Of a stretch of DNA of 64,000 bases, positions 56,200 through 64,000 are shown in pieces. How positions within the stretch are numbered: position 1 is the first letter of the stretch; each line of letters starts with the position of its first letter. The DNA is taken from NCBI RefSeq assembly GCF_000439455.1, contig NC_021833.1:496001-560000 (forward strand). The letters are read 5' to 3'. The notes under the pieces were generated by a model. The model worked only from the letters and a program-made list of their open reading frames with translations, did not search any database and had not been told where the DNA came from. Both the position numbers and the translations under genes were made by a program. The stretch is from Spiroplasma diminutum CUAS-1 (GTDB lineage: Bacteria > Bacillota_I > Bacilli_A > Mycoplasmatales > Mycoplasmataceae).

Positions 56200-57252
56200 C
56201 TATTCTCCTAATATTCTTATAATTTCTTGATTAATTATTTTTGCTTCTTCAAGAGATATATTTCTTAAATCTATATCCAAAAAGCCTTGAAGTGAAAAAT
56301 AATCTCTTAAATAAATTGCAACATCATTTTTTTTCAATCTTTCTGATAATTCTCTTGCCGAGATTATACTATCTTTAATTTCAAACCTAATTCTTTCAAT
56401 ATTTCTATCATCAATATCTTTTCAGCAGACAATTTTTGAATTATTGTTAAATATATCTAAATATGAATTAAAATTGATAACTTTTTTAGGAATATAATTT
56501 TCTAGTGCTTTTAACAAACCATAGATATTTTCTTTTCCAATTTTCATTACTCTGCCTATTATATTAGAATGAAGTTTTATATTATTAATAATCAATTCAT
56601 TTTTACCAAAAACAAGTCCTGATGTTGGACCTTCTACGGCTTTAGAACCTGAGAAAATAACAACATCAATATCCATAGATGAATATTTTTTTATGTCTTC
56701 CTCTGCTGCACAATCAACTATTAAAGGAATTTTATTCTTTTTAGAAAGATCTATAACTTCTTGTAATGAAGCCATATTTTTTTGTACACAATGATGTGAA
56801 ACAACATATAGTATAGCTGCTGTATTAGAATTTATCTGATATTCATAATCCTCTTTTTTACACATATTTGAATATCCAGCTTCAATTGTCTTAGCCCCAA
56901 TTAAGTTTAAAAGAATTTCAATAGGAGCCCCAAAATCAATATTTTGCCCTTTGGCAATTATGATCTCATTATTATTTGGGACAATTTTATTTACATCATA
57001 AACTCTATCTTTATATATTGTTGCTGCTGCTGCCAATGATATTCCAGCTGATGCGGAATTTACTACACAAACATTTTCACTATTAATTATTTTTTTAATT
57101 TTTAAATTAACTTCTTCTTTAAATTCTGACATTACAAAAAAATTATTTCCTGCATATTTGATTGCATCTGCAACATCATCACTTATTCTTGACACTCCTA
57201 ATATACTCATTCTTCCATCTGCATTTATTACTTTTCTAAAGTTATTTTTCAT
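56200..57252 (-). CDS. PLP ammonia lyase, DgaE-like
   Basis: The 350-residue enzyme is like D-glucosaminate-6-phosphate ammonia lyase, which releases ammonia and gives KDGP. It belongs to the SelA-like PLP fold. It shows NSASAGISLAAAATIYKD, IVDCAAEEDIKKYSS and FSGSKAVEGPTSGLVFGK with the PLP lysine. The ATG at 57252 has GAGGT 6 bases before it, inside the preceding gene, and is preferred to an earlier ATG. One TGA is Trp. Located beside DgaF and a deacetylase. Confidence 0.82.
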
Positions 57253-58348
57253 ATTTTGGTACCTCATAAAAATTTCCATTAACAATTACAGCATACGGTT
57301 TTATTTCTTCTTCAATTTCTATAGAATTATTTAATGAATCAAATTCTAATAATTTATTTTTTTCAATTTTAAAAAAGGTTAAATTAGCTATATACCCTTC
57401 TTGAATTTTTCCCATTTTCTTTAAATTAAAATGTTTATATGGATTATAACTAACCATTTTTAAAATCTCTTCTCATTCAAAACCAATACTTCTAAATTTT
57501 GACATTGTAACTGCTAATGATTTAACAGTTCCATCCTCTATATTTTTATTATAAATATCTGTGCTAATAATATCAGGTTTAAAACCATTAGCATACGTAC
57601 CATTTACACACTTATAATTAAAACTTTCACTGCCATGACCTACATCAAAAATAATTCCTTTGTTAATACAAGTTTTTAAATCATTTGTTAATGTATAATC
57701 AAAATTAAAAACAGAATTATTTTTATAATTATAAATATGAGTTATGATATCTCCTTTTCTAAGCCTTTTAGATATATCACTAAATTTAGGTGGTTCATTT
57801 CCAATATGGACCATTAATGGTTTCTTTATATTTTTTAGTTCTCTTTCTTCTAAAAAAATATCAAGAGGTTTAATTCCTTTATTTAAAGTGACACTTTTAC
57901 TCATTCTAGCTTTAAAACCAATGATAAAGTTTTCATATTTTTTATCAATTTCAAAGGTTATATCTTCTAAATTTGATAATTCAGATTGTTTATAAATTCC
58001 TTTTTTAGAAATATTTAATAATATTCTTAAATCTGTTTTTAAATTTTTTTTAACTTCTCACATTTTTTCAATTCCATCAATACCAACAGACCCTGCGTCT
58101 ACTATTGTAGTTACACCCATCTTATATCCAATATCTTCAGGATTTGAACCATAAATTTTATTTGTTTCATCACAATGAACATGTGAATCCATTCATCCAT
58201 AACTTACAAATATATCATTTTCAAATTTTATTTCTTCAAAATCAGTTTCTAAAAATTGATCTGGCTTATTAAATAAAATTTTTCCATTAATTATATAAAT
58301 GTTTTTTTTAATATTATTGATATCTTTTATATTGAGTATTTTTAACAT
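57242..58348 (-). CDS. Amidohydrolase/deacetylase family metallohydrolase
   Basis: A 368-residue amidohydrolase with the metal motif GWMDSHVHCD (HxH in strand 1), MVHIGNEPPK, IITHIYNYK and the Asp in IISTDIYNKN. NPYKHFNLKKMGKIQEGYIA is the usual end segment. Such proteins next to DgaE/DgaF are thought to remove an acyl group from the sugar acid. Its end overlaps the DgaE start. Two TGA are Trp. Confidence 0.8.
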
Positions 58349-58350
58349 AC

Positions 58351-58851
58351 TTATTTATAGTCCCTCACTTTATTTAATAAATAATCCTTTAATAAAATTA
58401 CTTTATTAATTACTCTTGCATTAAAAGTATTTTGTCTTTTTTTATGAGTCTTTTTATCAATTTCTTCAACTGTTCTTTTAGATTCTAAATATCAAACACT
58501 AGTATTTTTTGACTTGCTTGATGTTCTAACATATATTTTTGTTAAAACTGTTTCATTAGAATTTAAATTTGTTAATTCTATTGATTTATTTTCTTCAAAT
58601 TCGGTTATTATATAATTTTTTGAAATACCATTGGTGTCTGATATTTTTAAGCTTATTGATTTTTTTAAATTTTCTATTGAGAAATCTTTTGTAGTAACAT
58701 TTTTAAAAATATATTTAGTGAACTCTGTTCAAAATTCTTCGCAACTTAATTCTATTTTAAAAAATATTTCAGAGGCATAAATTCGATTTAACTCTGAAAT
58801 ATAATTATCAAAAATAGGATTTTCAAAATTATTTATCTTTTGAATTGTCAT
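58351..58851 (-). CDS. DUF3284-like protein (166 aa)
   Basis: It starts MTIQKINNFENPIFDNYISE and has no membrane segment. A middle beta-rich part (LSCEEFWTEFTKYIF, then TNGISKNYIITEFEENKSIE) resembles DUF3284, small SRPBCC-like proteins that commonly lie in PTS operons. Low similarity, so the name is tentative. Its start overlaps the membrane protein upstream by 23 bases. Confidence 0.45.
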
Positions 58852-59260
58852 TATGGAAACCTATTTTAAGTTCTCTAAATTTTGAAAAGTTGAATACTAC
58901 TTCTAGTCCAACCACTGTTAATAATATTATTCAAATAATGAAACCTACTATACTATTCAATAATATTCCACTTATAAAGAATAGTGAAATGTAAATTATT
59001 CATTTTATTGGACTGAAGTTTTTTCTATTTGATCCATAAATAAAACCACCCACAACTAGTGTTGCTAATCCCATTAATAACATTGTAGGGTTGTTATTTC
59101 CAAATAAACTTTTTACTCCTTGTCACTCTTCTCAAAGAATAGTAAAGTAAATTAAATAAATAATTATTATTAATGCTCCTAAAACTGCAGTAAAATTATG
59201 TCAATAATTTCTTCAATCTTTTTTAGCTTTAATATTAGATTTATCCTGTGAGTTTTTCAT
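58829..59260 (-). CDS. Membrane protein (143 aa) of the operon
   Basis: The protein begins MKNSQDKSNIKAKKDWRNYW and has about four helices (AVLGALIIIIYLIYFTILW, LLMGLATLVVGGFIYG, IIYISLFFISGILL, IIWIILLTVVGLEVVF). Several TGA are Trp. It lies between a smaller membrane protein and the DUF3284-like gene. Function unknown; possibly part of the uptake complex. Confidence 0.6.
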
Positions 59261-59263
59261 AGA

Positions 59264-59542
59264 TTATAAAATCCTTTCTCTAATTTTATTTTGTTTTAGT
59301 AAATAATACATATAATTTAATCATCAAGGTAAATATATGGCCATAAAAATCATAAGAAATATAAGACTCATAAAAATAGCTAATATTCATGAAATAGATA
59401 TAAAGAATACTAAACCTACTATACCAATGATTCAATTTTTTCCTCTTAATTTTCCTTCAAATTTTTTATATATTAATGTTGCTGCAATTCAATTTATCGT
59501 AGCAACAACTAAAAATATGAAAGTTATGATCAAGATGTTCAT
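59264..59542 (-). CDS. Small membrane protein (92 aa) of the operon
   Basis: It starts MNILIITFIFLVVATINWIA and has three hydrophobic segments (IFLVVATINWIAATLIY, WIIGIVGLVFFISISWILAI, SLIFLMIFMAIYLPWWLNY). The start is 1 base after the IIC gene stop. TGA codons give the Trp pairs. No family recognised. Confidence 0.55.
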
Positions 59543-59543
59543 T

Positions 59544-60947
59544 CTATAAAACCCCTGATTCAGCATCTATTTTTTCTTTTTTAAGTAGGAATCTATCATA
59601 AGCAATTGTGAATGGTAATCAAATTGCTATTGATGATGCTAATACAGTAAGAGCTGAAATTGATGCTTGTCATTGATTACCACTCGCAAAGAATGCTCCA
59701 ATAGGTCCAGGCATTGTTCATGGTGCCATTGTTACTCAATGAACCCCTAGCATTTTTTGAAATGTAAATCCAACAGTTGCTGATATAACTGGTCCCAATA
59801 CAAATGGAACTCACATAAATGGATTTAGCAATATTGGTAAACCAAATAGTATTGGTTCGTTAATATTAAAAATTCCTGGAACTAAACTTGTTCTTGAAAT
59901 TGATTTAACAGTTGCTGATTTACAGAAAATTGATCCCACAATTACAAGTCCTAATGTATTTCCTGCTCCACCAACTTGGGCAAATCATTGAAAGAATGGT
60001 TCAATGAATACATTTGGTATTTTTTCACCATTTTTAAATGCCTCTTGATTTTCTTCTAATGCAATAATTCAAAATGGTCTTGTTACAGATTGAACTAATG
60101 AACCACCATGAACTCCAAATCATCATAAAAATGTTATTAAAAATATTATTATTAATGCTCCCGCTAAGTTACTTACTAAGAAGTTACCCATTGGTGATAA
60201 AGCATCTCTTAAAAAGTTAGCTAAATCAAATCCTACAATATATCTAATGAATCCAATTATTAACGCTCCAAAAAATATTGGAACTAGAGCAGCAAATGAA
60301 TTACTTACTGCATCTGGAACTTGTTTTGGCATTCTAATAGTTATTCTATATTTTAAACAGACTCTATATATTTCAACAGTTACTGTTGATGAAACAATAG
60401 CAACGAAAGCTGTTGCCCCACCTAATTCTTTAATATTTATTCATAGACCACCTTTTAAAACATTTAAAGATGTTCCAGCGCTTTCAAGTAATGCAGATAA
60501 TTGTTTTAATTCCTCTGCACTTAATACAGAAACATTTATTGACAATGGAAATAATCACATAATATATCCCATTGCTCCAATAACTGCTCCTTGAGTAGAA
60601 CTAATTCTACTTAAACGTGCAAGCTCTGAACCTATACCAATTGACATATATAAAGCCATAACTCCAAAAGTAAATCTATTTATTAGATCAAATGCAAGTT
60701 TTAGTTTTTCTGGAAAAAGATTTCCTAAAACTTGACCATCTCCTGCACCAATCGGTATACTTGAAATTATTAAAAATATACTTCCTACTAAAATAAACGG
60801 AAGTGCGGCCATAATTCCATTTCTAATTCCAAGTAGATGTCTTTGAGTACTTATCTTACCAAATAATGGAATTAGCTTGTTATTCATTCAAACTTTAATT
60901 TTTGAATCTTCTTTTATATTATTTGTTCCCTTATCTTTTTTGGACAT
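59544..60947 (-). CDS. PTS lactose/cellobiose-family IIC permease
   Basis: The 467-residue protein has about ten helices. The sequence NEPILFGLPILLNPFMWVPF is the family signature, and HLLGIRNGIMAALPFILVGS the N-terminal one. It is the membrane channel of a split PTS, with IIB just upstream (TAATG overlap) and IIA at the other end of the operon. The substrate is a disaccharide-like beta-glycoside, to judge from the family; the downstream genes suggest an amino-sugar acid. Confidence 0.88.
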
Positions 60948-61246
60948 TATATATTCTCCTTATTTTTCTCTCAAAATTCTGTAATAGAGTTCAAATTAAA
61001 GAATTCTGGTTCTATTTGAATTAATTTTATTTGACCTTGAACATCTTCTTCAAGTTTTGAGTACATATGTTTAATTTGTGGAGATACTAATAGAATTGAA
61101 TAATCTTCTAAATAATCTAATCAACTAGTATCAGTCATTATTCCTTTTGCTTCAAATTCAATGTATCCATTAGCACACTCATTTAATTTTTTTGCTATCA
61201 TTGTGGTTGAAATTCCACCACTACATATTAATAATCCTTTTTTCAT
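60947..61246 (-). CDS. PTS lactose/cellobiose-family IIB
   Basis: A 99-residue IIB protein with the phosphorylated Cys 8 in KGLLICSGGISTTMIAKKL. This is the CxxGxSTS-like loop of IIB-cellobiose. It is the first gene of the 13-gene operon, following GGGAGG, and its stop overlaps the IIC start. Partners are IIC and IIA of the same operon. Confidence 0.88.
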
Positions 61247-61377
61247 ATAACCTCCCAAAATTATTTTATAGGAAATTTTTTTGATAATATTCTCTTAATA
61301 TTGAAAATATTTCCAAAAATATTAATTAAGAATTTAAACTTTTATAAACTATAATAATACTAATAAGGGGTAAAAAA
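61247..61377. promoter_or_regulatory. Divergent promoter region of the 13-gene operon and second SDR
   Basis: The 131-base gap carries TATAAA (about 61271-61266, minus strand) for the operon and TATAAT near 61350 for the SDR gene. The near-palindrome GAAAATATTTC at 61303-61313 (GAAA, three bases, TTTC) is a candidate site for the RpiR regulator encoded in the operon. -35 boxes are poor. Confidence 0.45.
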
Positions 61378-62208
61378 ATGAAAAACAACGTATGATTTAT
61401 AACTGGTGCAAGTCAAGGACTTGGATTTGAATTAACTAAGGAACTTATTGATCAAGGTTTTAAAGTTGCTGTTACTTCTAGAACACCTGAAAAAATATCA
61501 AAAAAAATAAAAAGTGATAACTTACTTGCTTTAAAAGCAGATGTTACAAATCAAGAAGATATGAATAATTCATTAAAACTTGTAAATGAGAAATTTGGAT
61601 CAATAGATATTTTAGTTACTAATGCAAGTTTTACAAGACTTTGAACTTTTGAAGAAAGCGAAGCTGAAATTATTAGAAAAAGCATGGAAATAAATTTCTT
61701 TGGATCTTTAAATACAGTAAGAGCTGCTCTTCCCTATTTAAGAGAACAAAAGTATGGACATATTTTTGTTACAAGTGCAAACTGAGGTTATGCTGGTTTT
61801 CCCTATTCAACTTGTTTTGGAGCAACAAAATTTGCTTTAGATGGTTGAGCAGAAAGTATAAGTCATGAATTAAGACCTTTAGGAATAACTGTATCTAGTT
61901 TAAAAAATGGTGGATTTAGAAGTGATTTTTTTGCTAAAGAAAACTTATCTGGAAAATCTAAATTCAAAGAATATAAATTAAATAGAGATCAATGATTTGA
62001 TACTTTAAAAGGTTTTGATAAGAAACAAGATGGAGATCCAATTAAATATGCTAAGTTTTTAATTAATCTTTCTAAAAAAGACCAATTACCTTTACATATT
62101 TTCCCAGGAAGAGATTCAAACCACTTTGCTGAAGTCAAAATTGAAAGATTAACTGCAGATATGGAGAAAATAAAAAAAGAAGCAACAAATTTACATGTTG
62201 AAGATTAA
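61378..62208 (+). CDS. SDR-family protein lacking catalytic Ser and Tyr
   Basis: A 276-residue paralogue of the protein at 50466-51302. The cofactor motif TGASQGLG is kept, but NNAG is TNAS, the TTASVWG segment is VTSANWG (catalytic Ser to Ala), and YAAVK is FGATK (Tyr to Phe). The lysine is kept. The frame is intact with AAGGGG 8 bases before the start, so it is expressed. It probably binds NAD(P) or a sugar ligand without normal redox chemistry. TGA codes Trp. It lies head-to-head with the operon. Confidence 0.85.
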
Positions 62209-62234
62209 AAAAGAACTGCATTGCAGTTCTTTTT
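62207..62234. terminator. Terminator of the second SDR gene
   Basis: A near-perfect palindrome, AAAAAGAACTGCA with TGCAGTTCTTTTT, begins in the stop codon and has a T tract in both directions. Confidence 0.8.
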
Positions 62235-62244
62235 AATTATAAGA

Positions 62245-62598
62245 TTATAAAATGTATTTTGTTTTATGTATTATTTTTTTATATGCATATACACCATAAA
62301 GAAATGCGAATATATTTAAAAATAAAAACTCTAAAATTATTAGTATTAAAAATTTATTCATTATTTGTGTATCTAATGAACTTTTATAGACATCAATTTT
62401 AGTAATAATTATTAAACAATATAGAAAACTTACAATTGTTTGTAAAGAAACAATAATTACAAGAGTTCATCAAAAAGGAAATCTATAACTAATTGCTATA
62501 TAAATAGAACTAATAATAAATAATATTGTAGAAACAATAACAACCCCTATACTTGAATTTAAGGCAAAGTTTGATTTTTCTCTGTCATTGAATCGCAT
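62245..62598 (-). CDS. Membrane protein (117 aa)
   Basis: The protein starts MRFNDREKSNFALNSSIGVV and has about four hydrophobic helices with few loops. Trp codons are TGA. Its start overlaps the stop of the GH13 gene upstream (TAATG), so it is the downstream gene of that operon. Family unknown. Confidence 0.55.
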
Positions 62599-64000
62599 TA
62601 TTTTATATTCCTTTCCAAAACAATTACTTGATAAGGTTTAATTAAGTTAAAATTAAAATCATCATAATTATTTAATATAATTTTTCATTCATTTCTTTTA
62701 ATTTCTAAATTTAAATTTATATCATAATTATTTCAATTTGTAATAATAATTGCTTTTCTATTATTTAAAGTTCTACTATAACTATATTCTTGTTCTTTGA
62801 AAAAATTAATATTTCCATCACAGTATAAATTATCTGTTAATCTTAATTTAATTACTTTTTTATAAAAACTTAATACTGAATTTCTATCTTTTATTTGAGA
62901 TTGAACATTTATTCTTTTATAGTTTTCATTTAAAAATAACTTTAAATCTTTTGTTTTTGAGAAACCAGAATTTTCAGTATTATCTCATTGCATTACACTT
63001 CTAGCATTATCTCTTGATTTTGCTCTTAAAATATTAAGAACTTCTTCTTCACTTAATGTATTCAATAAATCCTTAGCATTTCCAATTGACTCTATATCCT
63101 TAAAATCTGAAATTGATTCAAAATTTAAATTTGTCATACCAATTTCTTCTCCTTGATATATAAAGGGAATACCTCTCATTAAAGAAGTAAATGCAAATAT
63201 TGATGTTGCACTTTCATATCAAAAATTAATTGTGTCTCCAAACCTTGAAATAGCTCTTGGTTGATCATGATTATTCATAAATAAAGCAAGTGTAGAATTA
63301 TTATTTTGAAAACATGTTTGCCATTCTTTTTGAAGTTCCCAAAATGAATTTAAATCAGGTTTCATATTACTTCATTTATTGTTATCTTTATAGTCTACTT
63401 TTAAATGTAAAAATGTAAATATTGAATCTAACTGCTCATTTTCAGTTTTTGCATATCTTAAAGATTTTTCCTTAGTAGTTGAAGAAACCTCTCCAACAGT
63501 AAATATTTCCTTATCTTTACTAAAAACATTTATATTGAGCATTTTAAAATATTCTTCTATATGTTCTCCATCTGTATAAAAACCTCTACCATCACCAAAT
63601 AAATCATTTTCATATACTTTGGGTTTACTATATAAATTACAAACATCTAATCTAAATCCATCAACACCTTTTTCTCTTCAGAAATTTAAAATCTCTATAA
63701 ATTTTTTTTGAAGCTCTTTATTTTCTCAGTTTAAATCTGGCTGCTCTTTTGTAAATAAATGTAAATAATACTTATTCAATTTAGGAACATATTCTCAACA
63801 TGACCCTCCCATTTTACTTTTTCAATTAGTTGGCTCTTTACCATCAATCGGATCTTTAAAAATATAATAATTCATATATTTTTCTTCATTATTAAGTGCT
63901 CTTTTAAATCATTCATGCTTATTTGAAGTATGATTAAATACTATATCAATTATTATTTTAAGGTTTCTCTTTTTTGCTTCCAAAACAAGAACTTCAAAAT
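62598..64000 (-). CDS. GH13 alpha-glucosidase, partial
   Basis: The gene runs off the right end; 466 C-terminal codons are visible. The catalytic Asp is in VDGFRLDVCNLYSK, the Glu acid/base in FTVGEVSSTT, and the transition-state Asp in MNNHDQPRAIS. VFNHTSNKHEWF is the earlier GH13 block and RDNARSVMQWD the later signature of oligo-1,6-glucosidase and trehalose-6-phosphate hydrolase. Both are possible. Several TGA are Trp. Confidence 0.85.

Overview
The window is from a Mollicute that reads UGA as tryptophan, most likely the Spiroplasma/Mesoplasma/Entomoplasma group. Nearly every long gene stays open only if TGA is read as Trp (valS, comEC, holA, the PTS permeases, the lipoproteins). The DNA is very A+T-rich, there are AGGAG-type ribosome binding sites, small hairpin terminators, acylated lipoproteins with an xxAC/xxSC lipobox, several sugar PTS systems and no cell-wall synthesis genes. 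Almost all genes are on the minus strand; rpsT, a START-like protein and two short-chain dehydrogenases are the plus-strand exceptions. Coordinates were worked out by reading the sequence with the UGA=Trp code, so many genes are longer than a standard-code translation would show.

Region 1 (1-4740) is a decaying prophage read leftwards from a promoter at about 4737-4709. It holds an interrupted small gene, a RuvC-like resolvase, a roughly 380-base non-coding block that is conspicuously G+C-rich and foldable, three small intact genes, and broken SSB-like and DnaC-like replication genes. A small foldable RNA or leader, a DUF3800 gene, a frameshifted scaffold-like gene and the start of a capsid-like gene follow. 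Two unknown genes (4829-6160) may belong to it.

Region 2 (6281-19664) is chromosomal core: an RDD protein, ogt, a membrane protein, holA, rpsT, comEA-like and comEC, valS under a T-box leader, and several membrane proteins. Region 3 (19098-29377) is cell-surface: a lipoprotein/ABC-permease/ATPase unit behind a promoter with a 19-T spacer, a large lipoprotein, an SGNH-hydrolase lipoprotein and membrane proteins. Region 4 (29810-38488) has a P-type cation ATPase, glyA, a small island of membrane peptides and one broken gene carrying two copies of a 109-bp attenuator-like leader, then nrdG and nrdD.

Region 5 (38658-49828) is sugar uptake: a beta-glucoside PTS with a 6-phospho-beta-glucosidase and RpiR regulator, a sucrose-type operon (GntR regulator, PTS IIBC, GH32 hydrolase, PfkB kinase) and a further PTS IIBC. 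A perfect 16-bp palindrome overlaps the GntR promoter.

Region 6 (51412-61246) is a tightly packed 13-gene minus-strand operon. It combines a complete lactose/cellobiose-family PTS (IIB, IIC, IIA as separate proteins) with an amidohydrolase, DgaE-like ammonia lyase, DgaF-like KDGP aldolase, a DUF871/MupG-like barrel protein, a FGGY kinase, an RpiR regulator, a DUF3284-like protein and three small membrane proteins. It looks like a route from an imported amino-sugar-acid glycoside to pyruvate and glyceraldehyde-3-phosphate. It is flanked by two paralogous plus-strand SDR genes, the second of which has lost its catalytic Ser and Tyr. The window ends inside a GH13 glucosidase gene.
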